Positions 6,515-16,488 of a stretch of 42,361 nt of DNA are shown one piece after another. The notes under the pieces are model-generated. The model made no database searches and was not told the DNA's origin. It saw only the letters and a list, made by a program, of their open reading frames with translations. The DNA is from Paracoccaceae bacterium (GTDB lineage Bacteria > Pseudomonadota > Alphaproteobacteria > Rhodobacterales > Rhodobacteraceae): the NCBI GenBank assembly GCA_013139635.1, contig WTAL01000014.1, positions 1 through 42,361 on the forward strand, given 5' to 3'. A program made the translations under genes and the position numbers. Numbering within the stretch: the stretch's first letter is position 1; each line of letters opens with the position of its first letter.

Positions 6515-8815
6515 ATGGCAAAACGTCACCTGTTACCATCAAGCGCACGGGGAAGCTTCTTTGAGATCCCGCCAGATATGGCGTCACTGGAACAATACTA
6601 CGTTTTGGCCACGGACGATCTTGATCTGATCAGCTCGCGGTGAGGGCTAGAAAACCGGCTGGGGCTTGCCATTCATATTGCCTTGCTTCGCCACCCGGGC
6701 GGCGCACCGCGTGCTGGCCATCAAGCATCTTGGCCTCAGGCCATTTCTGAGGGAAGATTTTAAACCAGCGCTGGAATTTGCAACACAGGCGGCGTTTGGC
6801 ACAGATGAAGGTGTTGCTATTATGCGTGGCCTGTTGGCGGGTTTGGCCGAAGCCAAGCTGGTACATCCCTGCACCGCTACATTGGAGCGCATCGGCCTTG
6901 CAGGTCGGGCACGGGCGCAACGATTGGCAGCACAGATGGCCGAGATAAATATAGTGCTGACGGATGCCTCAATCGCCATGTTTGAACGCTTGACGGGCCA
7001 GTTGTTTACGCGCTCCAAACGTAAACAGGATCAAACCCTGCAAGCAAGCCAGCCGCAAATTGGCCGCCTTACCGCTTATCAAAGAGCAAGACTACACCGG
7101 AAAACGGAACCTGCCAGATGTGGTGCCAATGCCTTTTGCTGCAAAACACTGGAAATCCTTGATATTCAAAGATAACAAACCAAGGCGCCAGATTTATGAA
7201 GCAGCCGTGGTGGCCACTTTGCGGGATCACCTTCGAGCCGGTGATGCCTTGGTTAAAGGCAGCCGAGATTATTGTCGGTTCGATGCGTATCTGATGCCCA
7301 AGGCTAAGGCTGCCCATATCATGAGCGAAACGGGCTTACCTGTTGATGGGCGGGTTTGGTTAGTGCAGCGCCGCAATCTCTTGAAACAGCGATTGCGAGA
7401 CGTGGAGCGTAAACTGAAACGTGGTCAGCTGGAAGGGGTCAGGATTGAAAATGGGCGGTTGAAAATCACACCTCCCTCTCATGGTTTGCGATGCAAACCA
7501 TGAGAGGGCAATGCATGATCCAGTAACACCCCCGGCCGGTGAACAGCTCGACCGCGCGATTGATATCGTCATGCCACGCATTCGCATTACAGAATTGCTT
7601 TGGGATGTGGGCCGTCACACCAGCTTTCTTGATACCTTCACCGATTTACGCTCGGGGCGTACCAATGCCAATCCCGCCACGGTTCTGGCCTCTGTATTAG
7701 CAGGCGTAACCAACTGGATTGGAGCGCATGGCGCAAGCCTCCAAAAATGTCAGCCACGCCCAACTATCTTGGGCTTCAAACTGGTATCTGCACCCCGAAA
7801 CTTACAGCGATGCACTAGCGCGAATTATTGATGCCCACCACGCTTTGCCATTTGCCCAAATCTGGGGCCAAGCAGAGCACACTTCTTCTGACGGGCAGTT
7901 CTTTGCAGCCGCGCGGAATTCCGGAGAGATCAACGCCAAATACGGACACGACCTTGGCTGAAAATCTATTCCTTCCTGTCTGGTCAATACGGATCATTCC
8001 ACTCAAACGTAATCGGGGCCACCTCAGGGGAAGCCCCGTTTGTGCTGGATGGTCTGATGGGAAATGCCGCCCAATTCAATCCGCTGACCCATTACGTTGA
8101 TACCGGCGGAGTGTCAGACCATGTCTTTGCCCTGTTCTATCTGCTTGGGCTTAAACTGGCACCTCGGTTACGAAATTTTCCGGATCGGCGGCTAGCTAGT
8201 TTTGGGAAGCCAAGTGTCTGGAAAGGGTTATCACTCCTCATGAGCAAACCGATAAACGAAGGGGTTATTTTGAGCCATTAGGATGATGTCATCCGGCTGG
8301 CAGCCAGCGTGAAAAACGGCTCCGTAAAGCCCTCAGCCTTGCTGCGAAAGCTGGGAGCCGGCCGCCAGCAAAACCGCCTCTATCTTGCCCTTGGCGAAAT
8401 TGGCCGGATTGAACGCACTCTGTTCATGTTGGACTGGATAGAAAATCCACAGTTGCGCCAAGAAAGTCAGGCGGGCCTGAATAAAGGTGAGGCGCGCCAC
8501 ACTCTGGCCAAGGCCGTTTTCGCGCATTCGCATGGGCGCATTAATGACCGATCTCCAGATGCGCAGCAAAAACGCGCCATGGCGCTCAACCTTGTCATTG
8601 CCGCGATCATATACTGGAACACGATGTATATAAATAAAGCGGCAGATTATTTGCAGCGGGCTGGAAAACTTCCTGACCCAAGCCTGCTAAAGCATGTCTC
8701 GCCCCTAGGCTGGACCCATATCAACCTCACAGGCGATTATGTCTGGGATTCTGGAGCTGCTGAACGCTCAAACGAGCGCCCACTGCACCTCAGCTACGTG
8801 AGAAAGTGGGGCTGA
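6515..8815 (+). pseudogene. tnpA: Tn3-family transposase, multiply disrupted
   Basis: The ATG at 6515 begins MAKRHLLPSSARGSFFEIP, the usual Tn3 transposase start, but an in-frame TGA follows at 6641. Recognisable segments then appear in shifting frames: HLGLRPFLREDF and the ERIGLAGRARAQRLAA region (from about 6700), IYEAAVVATLRDHLRAGD (about 7190), PRIRITELLWDVGRHTSF (about 7570), SHAQLSWASNWYLHPETY (7750), the HYVDTGGVSDHVFALFYLLG region (8090) and LSPLGW-like SPLGWTHINLTGDYVW (8700). All three catalytic acids of the DDE domain are still readable: D in SSDGQFF, D in FVLDGL and E in LNKGEAR. Breaks include internal deletions near 6700, 6950 and 7060, single-base losses near 7710 and 7960, a small palindromic insertion at 7472-7508, and a TGG-to-TAG type nonsense at 8279. 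Confidence 0.9.
7474..7508. repeat. Perfect hairpin (16-bp arms) inserted in the transposase pseudogene
   Basis: CCCTCTCATGGTTTGC (7474-7489) is followed by GAT and then its exact reverse complement GCAAACCATGAGAGGG (7493-7508). Removing 37 bases (7472-7508 or 7474-7510) restores the reading frame, joining GRLKITP to MHDPVTPPAGEQ, which leads straight into the conserved PRIRITELL segment. This indicates that the palindrome is an insertion and not part of the original gene. It resembles a small REP-like palindromic element. Confidence 0.75.
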
Positions 8816-8846
8816 AGATGTAAAATCAACAAGTTTGCTATATGCT

Positions 8847-8890
8847 CCTCCTTAGCGTTACCCAGCGAGCAAGCATTGCGATGACGCCTA
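8847..8890 (-). repeat. Right terminal inverted repeat of the Tn3-family element
   Basis: This is the reverse-complement partner of 5759-5802. Read on the minus strand it begins TAGGCGTCATCGCAATG and continues GGGTAACGCTAAGG. The GTAACGCTAAGG block also matches the solo end at 723-770, which is therefore related to both ends. Confidence 0.9.
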
Positions 8891-8930
8891 AATGGACCGC
8901 GCGGTGGTGTGTCCTTGGGCGCAACATGGC

Positions 8931-8967
8931 AAAAAAATGGGCCGCCTTCATATGTATGAAAGCGGCC
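8931..8967 (-). terminator. Rho-independent terminator of the broken outer-membrane protein gene
   Basis: On the plus strand, a run of seven As (8931-8937) precedes a hairpin with arms GGCCGC plus TTCATA (8940-8952) and TATGAA plus GCGGCC (8955-8967), with one mismatch. Read on the minus strand this is a strong stem followed by a T-run, 21 bases after the TAA at 8988-8990. The terminator has outlived the decay of the gene. Confidence 0.8.
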
Positions 8968-8987
8968 ACAATTCTGGGTAAAAAGGC

Positions 8988-9491
8988 TTAAAACGAGATG
9001 CCGGCCCGAAGTTTGACGGTCGATATAAGCTGGTTTGTAAAAGCCGTGTTTACGCCGGGGGGTTGAAATCTCCGTTTAAGTTGCGCGCCAAATACCCGAC
9101 AACACCGTAAACCAGCGCGTTTCCGAGTGCGTAGCCAACGCGCGCTTTGGCATCAATGGTATCATTGAGAGGCGTTGAGACTGAAATTGGCTCAATGGGG
9201 GTGATCGTATAATCTAGCTCACCACCAAAAACGATGTTTCCGCGCTGCATGTTGTAGCCCGCAAACACCCCGAAAAGGGTATTGTTGCTCACATCGCTAT
9301 TTGCATGGAAGTTGGCGAGGTTGCCACTGGCAAAGCCGACATTTGCGCCGCCATAAAAGCCGGACCAATCAGCGCCCGTGGGGGCGGGCATAGTAATAAG
9401 GGCGTCTGGTGCGGGTGCATCTATGCTGCCAGCTGTGGCAGATACCGTGAGCGCCATAAAAGTTGCGCTTGATAATACGGGCCTTTTTCAC
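8988..9491 (-). pseudogene. Outer-membrane beta-barrel protein (Omp25/RopB-like), broken
   Basis: The central part is a clear small beta-barrel porin-like protein: WSGFYGGANVGFASG, then VFAGYNMQRGNIVFGGELDY and AKARVGYALGNALVYGVVGYLARN. Three signs of decay are visible. A likely GTG start at 9491 with GGAGAA upstream is one base out of frame with the signal peptide PVLSSATFMALTVSATA. The main frame stops at GDFNPPA (9050-9052). The typical barrel ending, VKLRAGISF with a terminal phenylalanine, lies in another frame and stops at 8988-8990. The protein is also short for the family, suggesting an internal deletion before the last strands. An alternative is a short expressed fragment from the ATG at 9457, which seems unlikely to fold. 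Confidence 0.75.
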
Positions 9492-9603
9492 TTATTCTTC
9501 TCCAAAATGAAATCATTAATAGTCGTTAATCTAAATGGTTGAGCGCGCCTGAAATCAACCGTTTAAAGGCGCTGAAAGCCGATGCGATATGCATAGGGCA
9601 AAC

Positions 9604-9626
9604 AAACCCTGCTAGAGCGGGGTTTT
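9604..9626. terminator. Weak hairpin with short T-run between Omp pseudogene and lyase gene
   Basis: AAACCCTGC (9604-9612) can pair with GCGGGGTTT (9617-9625), with one G-T pair and a TAGA loop, and the right arm ends in four Ts. No intact plus-strand gene lies upstream, so it may be a leftover terminator or a leader hairpin. The rest of the 9492-9703 gap shows nothing recognisable. Confidence 0.3.
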
Positions 9627-9703
9627 GCCATGTGGAGAACGGGGACGTTGAAATATAGCTTGCTTTGCTTACATTTATTGCAGGATTTAAAAAAGGACCC
9701 TCC

Positions 9704-10444
9704 ATGCGCTTTGCCCTCCCTATCATTTTGGCCCTCGCCACACCTGCCCTCGCGGATGACCGCGCCAGAGAACTTTCCTTTCTGGCCCCTTTAATGCCGA
9801 GCGCGCTGGCGGAATACGGCAACCTTCAGGTGCCTGCGATAGAGAACCTGGACATTGTGACTGAAAACGGTGAGGCCTTTCTGGAGCTGCGAATGTTTGA
9901 AGGGCAGGCAATGACGCTGAAGGGCTATCGGGCCGAGGTGTCGGTAGATTTCCCATATGCCGAGGGCGACACGGTTGTTTACGCGTGGCGGCTGCGCATT
10001 CCGGCGGATTCTGGCGCGGACCCTGAAAACCGTTGGTGGCTTTTGGGCCAGTGGCATGACCAGCCGGATAGGCGGATCGGGGAAAGCTGGGACGGCTTTG
10101 CGCTGCGCACGCCGCCGGTTTTGCTGGGGTATGGCCATGTTGACGGCCAAGAGGTGATCTCGCTGGCTTACGGCGCGCCGGATACGCTGGGCGTTGCCTA
10201 TACCGCGCTTACGCGCGATGTGTGGCATGATTTGCGGGTGGAAATTCATTGGTCTACGGGGGCGGATGGCTGGGCCAAGGCCTTTATGGATGATATGGAC
10301 ACGCCCTTTGCCGAGGCCACGGGGCGCAATATGTTTAACAGTTATCAGCACTTCTTTAAGCTCGGGATGTATCGCCACCCCGATATTCAGCTGAATAGCC
10401 GCGTGCAGCTGGATGATTTACGGATCGAAATCATTAGCGACTAA
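9704..10444 (+). CDS. Secreted polysaccharide-lyase-like protein (heparin lyase I fold, tentative)
   Basis: The product has 246 residues starting MRFALPIILALATPALADD, a clear signal peptide cleaved near residue 18. I choose the ATG at 9704 because AAAAAGGA precedes it and the signal peptide begins there. The mature part contains WRLRIPADSG, NRWWLLGQWHDQPD, LRTPPVLLGYG, VWHDLRVEIHW and a C-terminal strand LDDLRIEI, a pattern I associate with the jelly-roll polysaccharide lyase family related to heparin lyase I (Pfam Polysacc_lyase). Such proteins bind or cleave acidic polysaccharides outside the inner membrane. Catalytic residues cannot be assigned from sequence alone, so the substrate is unknown. 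It stands alone ahead of fur. Confidence 0.6.
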   Translation: MRFALPIILALATPALADDRARELSFLAPLMPSALAEYGNLQVPAIENLDIVTENGEAFLELRMFEGQAMTLKGYRAEVSVDFPYAEGDTVVYAWRLRIPADSGADPENRWWLLGQWHDQPDRRIGESWDGFALRTPPVLLGYGHVDGQEVISLAYGAPDTLGVAYTALTRDVWHDLRVEIHWSTGADGWAKAFMDDMDTPFAEATGRNMFNSYQHFFKLGMYRHPDIQLNSRVQLDDLRIEIISD

Positions 10445-10504
10445 GGATATGGCTTCCCCCTGCCCGCGCCATCTTATAGAGTGGCGTCAAAGGGTGGCCA
10501 AGGC

Positions 10505-10918
10505 ATGACACAAGACACAATTATTGCACGCTGCGAGGCCAATGGCCTGCGGATGACAGACCAACGGCGGGTGATTGCCCGCGTGCTAGAGGGCTGCGCT
10601 GACCACCCCGACGTGGAGGAGATTTACCTGCGCGCCAGTAAGGTGGACCCGAAAATCAGCCTCGCCACGGTTTATCGCACCGTAAAGCTGTTTGAAGAAA
10701 CCAGCATTTTGGAGCGGCATGAATTTGGTGACGGGCGGGCGCGCTATGAGGATGCTGATCGCGAACATCACGATCATTTATTTGACATCCAGACCGGGGA
10801 GGTTATTGAGTTTTGTGACCCCGAGATTGAAGCGCTGCAAGAGCGAATCGCGGAAAAGCTTGGCTACAAGCTGCGCGGGCATAAGCTGGAGCTTTACGGG
10901 GTGCCTTTGAAGAAATAA
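10505..10918 (+). CDS. fur: Fur-family metal-responsive transcriptional regulator
   Basis: The product has 137 residues. A winged helix (residues about 1-80: RMTDQRRVIARVLE, then ISLATVYRTVKLFEE) is followed by a dimerisation and metal-binding domain with HHDHLFDIQTGEVIEF. The lack of CxxC in this segment is typical of the alphaproteobacterial Fur/Mur branch, which may respond to manganese or iron and haem status. I take the ATG at 10505 (MTQDTIIARC), with AAGG upstream; an in-frame ATG at 10481 gives a non-conserved extension. The downstream DMT permease starts 21 bases after the stop, so the two may be cotranscribed. Whether it is functionally Fur or Mur cannot be told here. Confidence 0.9.
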   Translation: MTQDTIIARCEANGLRMTDQRRVIARVLEGCADHPDVEEIYLRASKVDPKISLATVYRTVKLFEETSILERHEFGDGRARYEDADREHHDHLFDIQTGEVIEFCDPEIEALQERIAEKLGYKLRGHKLELYGVPLKK

Positions 10919-10939
10919 CAGGGCCTTTCGGGAGCGCAG

Positions 10940-11815
10940 ATGAAGTATTCAGATAATATGGTTGGCATTATGCTGATGCTCGGAGCCATGGCTATGTTTG
11001 CCGTGGAGGATGCTTTTATTAAAAAGCTGGCGGGCGGCATGGGTACGGGGCAGATATTGGTTATTATCGGCGCGGGTGGCTTTGCGGTTTTTGCATTGAT
11101 TGCCAAGCGGCAGGGCCGGCAGGTGATTAGCCGCGATTTGCTGCTGGGGCCGGTTTTACTGCGCAATTTTGGCGAGATTCTGGGCACATCGGGCTATGTG
11201 CTGGCGGTGGTTTTAACCCCGCTTTCAAGCGCTTCGGCTATTTTGCAGGCCACGCCTTTGGCGGTGGCGTTGGGGGCGGCGCTATTCCTCAAGCAAGCCG
11301 TGGGCTGGCGGCGCTGGGTGGCGATTGGCGCGGGCTTTATCGGTGTGCTGATTGTTATTAGGCCGGGGCTGGAGGGGTTTCAGCCCGCCTCGTTATTTGC
11401 TGTGCAAGGGGTGATCGGGCTTTCTATACGGGATTTGGCCACGCGGGCGATGCCGGGGCGGGTTAGCAGCATGGTGCTTTCGGCTTATGGCTTTGGAGTC
11501 GTCGTTCCGGCGGGGCTGATTATAATGCTGTTTGAGGGGCCGGCGGTGATGCCGGACGGACCGCAATCGGCGCTTATTGCGGCGGCGCTTATTGTGGGGC
11601 CTGTGGGCTATTATATGATCGTGGCGGCCATGCGGGTGGGCGAGGTGGCGGTCGTGACCCCCTACCGCTATGTGCGGCTGGTTTTTGCGATGATTATTGG
11701 CGTGCTGGCCTTTGGCGAAGTGCTTGATTTTTATACCATACTGGGGGCGTCTATTATTATCGGCTCGGGGCTGTTTACGATTTACCGCGAGCGATTGGCC
11801 CGAAAAGCGCTTTAA
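10940..11815 (+). CDS. DMT-superfamily (EamA) permease
   Basis: The product has 291 residues and about ten hydrophobic segments arranged as two EamA repeats. The first repeat ends around RPGLEGFQ; the second includes YYMIVAAMRVGEVAVVTPYRYVRLVFA and the usual GEVLDFYTILGASIIIGSGLF ending. Proteins of this family export metabolites such as amino acids or riboflavin, and the substrate cannot be read from sequence. The ATG start has GGGAGC just upstream. It lies 21 bases after fur and 62 bases before eno. Confidence 0.85.
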   Translation: MKYSDNMVGIMLMLGAMAMFAVEDAFIKKLAGGMGTGQILVIIGAGGFAVFALIAKRQGRQVISRDLLLGPVLLRNFGEILGTSGYVLAVVLTPLSSASAILQATPLAVALGAALFLKQAVGWRRWVAIGAGFIGVLIVIRPGLEGFQPASLFAVQGVIGLSIRDLATRAMPGRVSSMVLSAYGFGVVVPAGLIIMLFEGPAVMPDGPQSALIAAALIVGPVGYYMIVAAMRVGEVAVVTPYRYVRLVFAMIIGVLAFGEVLDFYTILGASIIIGSGLFTIYRERLARKAL

Positions 11816-11862
11816 TTCTGGCCTTCAACGGTATACATAGCGCGCAACAATAACCCAAGTAG

Positions 11863-13444
<1,582 letters not shown>

Positions 13445-13448
<4 letters not shown>

Positions 13449-13762
13449 GGTTTTTGGGCTCCGGAGGCGAGGGTGTAAAAGGCGCGGTCTTCGCGGTGGA
13501 TGAACTGCGCGCGCTTGGCTAATTCGTAGTTTTCACGGCCGGCATCACTGTTGGCAAGGCGGGCGCGGTATTGCTCATAATCGGCCAGGTTTTTGACATT
13601 GTAAATGCCGTAAGCGGTGGTGGTATTGCCCTCGTGCGGGGCAAAATAGCCGATAAGATCAGCCCCCGCTTGCGGGATGGCTTCGCCCCAGTTGCGGGCA
13701 TATTGCGCGAACTGGTCGCGCTTGAAGGGGTCGATCTCGTATTTGATAATGCAGGTTAGCAT
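13445..13762 (-). CDS. NIPSNAP-family small protein
   Basis: The product has 105 residues beginning MLTCIIKYEIDPFKRDQFAQYARNW, with IGYFAPHEGNTTTAYGIYNV and a REDRAFY segment near the end, the pattern of NIPSNAP dimeric alpha-beta barrel proteins. The function of bacterial members is not established. The ATG at 13762 has AAAGGAGA upstream. It is the first gene of a two-gene operon that diverges from an ArsR-type regulator, which suggests that the regulator controls it. Confidence 0.75.
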
Positions 13763-13809
13763 GGAATCTCCTTTGGTTGCCGGTGATTGGTAACAGTTGA
13801 TTTGCGAGT

Positions 13810-13833
13810 ATAGTTTCACTAAGATCGAACTAT
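13810..13833. promoter_or_regulatory. Candidate operator overlapping the ArsR start codon
   Basis: ATAGTT (13810-13815) and AACTAT (13828-13833) form an inverted repeat with a 12-base spacer, in the 69-base gap between the divergent NIPSNAP-like and ArsR genes. The right arm runs into the ATG of the regulator. A -10-like TATAGT (13809-13814) overlaps the left arm. Position and symmetry suggest autoregulation; the arms are short. Confidence 0.35.
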
Positions 13834-14518
13834 GATAGAAGGACCAAACATTTCTGGCATTGCGGCGCTTATTGGCGACCCTGCGCGGGCCAATATGCTA
13901 ACGGCGCTGATGAGCGGCAAGGCTTTGACCGCGAGTGAGCTGGCGCTGGAGGGCGGGGTTATGGCCCCGACGGCCAGCAGCCATTTGCAAAAGCTGGTGG
14001 CGGGCGGGCTGATTACGGTGCGCAAGCAGGGGCGGCACAAGTATTATACGCTGGCGGAGGACGACATTGCCGAGCTTTTGGAGCGGCTGATGGGCGTGGC
14101 GGCGCGGACGGGGCAAATGCGGGTGCGCACAGGGCCAAAGGACCCTGCCCTGCGGCGGGCGCGGGCCTGTTATGGGCATCTGGCCGGAAATATGGGTGTG
14201 CAAATGCTGGAGGCGATGCTGCGGGACGGGATGGTGGCTGGGCATGCGGGGGCGCTGGAAATTATGCCCTTGGGGCTTGAAAAAATGCGGGCGCTCGGGG
14301 TGGAGATTGAGGGCTTGAAGCTGCCGGTTTGCAAGCCTTGCCTTGATTGGTCGGAACGCAAAAACCACCTTGGGGGCCAGCTGGGCGCGGCTGTTTTTAA
14401 ACGGCTTATTGAGCTGGGCTGGATGCGGCGGCGGCCCGATAGCCGTGTTGTGGCTTTTAGCGCTGAGGGGTTGAGGCAATTTGAGATTCACTTTCCGAAG
14501 GATGGGAAAATACTATGA
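13832..14518 (+). CDS. ArsR-family regulator with C-terminal extension
   Basis: The product has 228 residues. The first 85 or so form an ArsR winged helix: GDPARANMLTALMSGKALTASELA, then TASSHLQKLVAGGLITVRKQGRHKYYTLAE. A further 140 residues of unknown role include CKPCLDWSERKNHLGG, whose CxxC and histidine could bind a metal or sense a ligand; this long form is a known subgroup. The ATG at 13832 has no Shine-Dalgarno sequence and lies only about ten bases after a possible start site, so the message may be almost leaderless. The stop overlaps the cupin gene by four bases. Confidence 0.82.
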   Translation: MIEGPNISGIAALIGDPARANMLTALMSGKALTASELALEGGVMAPTASSHLQKLVAGGLITVRKQGRHKYYTLAEDDIAELLERLMGVAARTGQMRVRTGPKDPALRRARACYGHLAGNMGVQMLEAMLRDGMVAGHAGALEIMPLGLEKMRALGVEIEGLKLPVCKPCLDWSERKNHLGGQLGAAVFKRLIELGWMRRRPDSRVVAFSAEGLRQFEIHFPKDGKIL

Positions 14519-14937
14519 CAAGTGCTGCCAAAATTATTGAAAAGCTGAGCCTAGCACCCCACCCAGAGGGCGGGTGGTATCGGCAAACATGGCTTGCCAG
14601 CGGTGTGGGGCGGCCCACGGGCAGTGCGATTTACTATTTGCTGGAGACGGGGCAAAGCTCGCATTGGCACTGGATTGATGCAACGGAAATTTGGCATTTT
14701 CATGCGGGGGCACCGCTGGTGCTTTCAACGGCGGCAAGTGATGCAGGGCCAGTGGTGGAAACCGTGCTGGGGCCAGATATTTTGGCGGGGCAAAGCGCGC
14801 AGGTAATTGTGCCGGAGCGGCACTGGCAGGCGGCGCGGAGCTTGGGGGATTACACTTTGGTGGGCTGCACGGTTTCGCCAGCTTTCCATTTTGAGGGCTT
14901 TCATATGGCGGCGGCGGGCTGGGCACCGGGGGCTTAG
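14515..14937 (+). CDS. DUF985 cupin-domain protein
   Basis: The product has 140 residues with the complete pattern of this cupin family: LAPHPEGGWYRQTW, SAIYYLLETGQSSHWHWIDATEIWHFHAG, a middle strand region and the signature ending GCTVSPAFHFEGF. Family members are small beta-barrels of uncertain function, in some cases linked to sugar or NDP binding. It starts with the ATGA overlap of the upstream regulator and is presumably cotranscribed with it. Confidence 0.88.
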   Translation: MTSAAKIIEKLSLAPHPEGGWYRQTWLASGVGRPTGSAIYYLLETGQSSHWHWIDATEIWHFHAGAPLVLSTAASDAGPVVETVLGPDILAGQSAQVIVPERHWQAARSLGDYTLVGCTVSPAFHFEGFHMAAAGWAPGA

Positions 14938-14981
14938 GCTTGAAACTGCGCATTTTTCGCCCTAGGGTTGCTTAGGGGGAC

Positions 14982-15791
14982 GTGATGGAAAATAGAGACA
15001 GCGCCTTTGTGGGCACGATACCTGAGAATTATGAGCGGCATTTTGTGCCGATTATCTTTTCGCAATATGCCGAGATATTGGCGAACTCGGTCGGCCACGT
15101 GGACGGTGACGTGCTGGAGCTGGCTTGCGGCACGGGCGTGGTGACCAGAGCTTTGGCCCCCTTGCAGGCATCGGGCAGGTATGTTGCCACTGACTTTAAC
15201 CCGCCAATGCTGGAGATTGCCAAGGCCAAGGCGCACGGGGAGCATTTGGAATTTCAGGTGACGGATGCGATGGCTTTGCCGTTTGAAGCTTCGCGGTTTT
15301 CAACCGTTATTTGCCAGTTTGGCGTTATGTTTTTTGCGGATAAACCCAAGGCCTATGCGGAGGTGGCGCGGGTGCTGAAACCCGGTGGCAAATATGTGTT
15401 TAGCGTGTGGGACTCGCTGGCGCATAACCATTTTGCGCGCACAATTCATGAGGGGATTGGGGCGCTTTACCCTGATGATCCGCCGCAATTTATGAAGCTT
15501 CCGTTTGGGTATTTCGATTTGCGGCAGATTGTAGCGGAGCTACAAGGGGCCGGATTTGGGAGGGTTACGATTGAGGCGATTCCACTGACCTCACACGCGG
15601 CTAGCCCGCGCGAAGTGGCGCTTGGGTTTGGCATGGGGGGGCCGCTTTCAAATGAGGTTTCGGCGCGGGGCACGCTGAGCATTGAAGCGGTGATTGATGC
15701 GCTGGAAGAGGTGATGAAGGCGGCCTATGGAGATGGGCCTTGTGCGGCGCCGATGCAGGCGTTTCATATTTGTGCGGCGCTGCCGGAATAA
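14982..15791 (+). CDS. Class I SAM-dependent methyltransferase
   Basis: The product has 269 residues from the GTG at 14982, or 268 from the ATG at 14985; both follow a weak AGGGGGA site. Motif I is VLELACGTGVVTRAL, motif II region ATDFNPPMLEIAK, and later FSTVICQFGVMFF and VARVLKPGGKYVFSVWD, all typical of UbiE/COQ5-like methyltransferases. The acceptor substrate cannot be inferred. It lies 44 bases after the cupin gene. Confidence 0.88.
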   Translation: MMENRDSAFVGTIPENYERHFVPIIFSQYAEILANSVGHVDGDVLELACGTGVVTRALAPLQASGRYVATDFNPPMLEIAKAKAHGEHLEFQVTDAMALPFEASRFSTVICQFGVMFFADKPKAYAEVARVLKPGGKYVFSVWDSLAHNHFARTIHEGIGALYPDDPPQFMKLPFGYFDLRQIVAELQGAGFGRVTIEAIPLTSHAASPREVALGFGMGGPLSNEVSARGTLSIEAVIDALEEVMKAAYGDGPCAAPMQAFHICAALPE

Positions 15792-15842
15792 ATTGGCATG
15801 GTGCTTTCCCTTGGCCGTAATGCGCGCTAAAAGGTGGAAACC

Positions 15843-16487
15843 ATGATGGAAAATGACATGCCCGAACAAGATTTTGCCCAGATTTATCTGACAACCCCGA
15901 CTGAATTTGACCTTGAGGCTTTTAAGCCCCGCTTGGCGGCGGTGCTGGCGGCGGTGCCGGTTTCTTGTGTGCGCATTGCGCTGACCACGACGGATGCGGG
16001 GCTGCTGGGGCGGGCGGCTGACCAGCTTCGTGATATTTGCCACAAGTTTGATGTGGCCATTGTGGTGGATAACCACTTTTTGCTGGTGGAAAAGCACGGG
16101 CTTGATGGCGTGCATTTGGTGAGTTCTTCCCGCCATGTGCGCGAGGCGCGCAAATTGCTCGGGGAGGATGCGATTGTGGGGGCGTATTGCGGCAGCTCTC
16201 GGCATGCGGGGATGACGGCGGCTGAGATTGGCGTGGATTACATTAGCTTTGGGCCGGTGGGCGACATGGGTGGGCTTGGCGACGGGGCGCGGGCCGATGC
16301 GAGCCTGTTTCAGTGGTGGAGCGAGATGATCGAGGTGCCTGTGGTGGCCGAGGGCGGCTTGGACGATGACAGCCTGCGCGCGGTGCGTGACCATGTGGAT
16401 TTTGTGAATTTTGGTAGTGAGATTTGGCAGGCTCAGGATGCGGCTGCCGAGGCCGTTCGGCTCGTCGCAATACTCAAAGGGGCCTAA
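15843..16487 (+). CDS. Thiamine-phosphate synthase-like protein
   Basis: The product has about 214 residues from the ATG at 15843, preceded by AAGGTGG; a GTG in frame at 15834 is an alternative. The TIM-barrel pattern of ThiE is visible: VAIVVDNHFLL, GLDGVHLVSSSRHVREARKLLG, IVGAYCGSSRHAGMTAAEIGVDYISFGPVG and PVVAEGGLDDDS. ThiE joins the pyrimidine and thiazole parts of thiamine. Some expected residues differ (CGSSRH in place of GxSxH), so this may be a divergent paralogue rather than the main ThiE. It ends two bases before galE. Confidence 0.75.
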   Translation: MMENDMPEQDFAQIYLTTPTEFDLEAFKPRLAAVLAAVPVSCVRIALTTTDAGLLGRAADQLRDICHKFDVAIVVDNHFLLVEKHGLDGVHLVSSSRHVREARKLLGEDAIVGAYCGSSRHAGMTAAEIGVDYISFGPVGDMGGLGDGARADASLFQWWSEMIEVPVVAEGGLDDDSLRAVRDHVDFVNFGSEIWQAQDAAAEAVRLVAILKGA

Positions 16488-16488
16488 T

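Larger units (their letters stand above)
5759..8890. mobile_element. Decayed Tn3-family transposon (resolvase plus transposase)
   Basis: The element is bounded by inverted repeats of about 44 bp and contains a minus-strand serine resolvase and a plus-strand Tn3-type transposase, divergently arranged around a res-like spacer. Both genes are inactivated: the resolvase by a frameshift, the transposase by several frameshifts, nonsense codons and internal deletions. No perfect 5-bp target duplication is visible; AAAGG (5754-5758) on the left and AATGG (8891-8895) on the right differ at one base and may be a mutated one. It is therefore an old insertion, incapable of moving on its own. It separates phoU from a broken outer-membrane protein gene. 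Confidence 0.92.

Noticed and set aside
5754-8895. Target-site duplication AAAGG/AATGG flanking the Tn3 element
   Set aside because: Only four of five bases match and the exact transposon ends are uncertain by two bases; kept as a possibility, not called as a feature.
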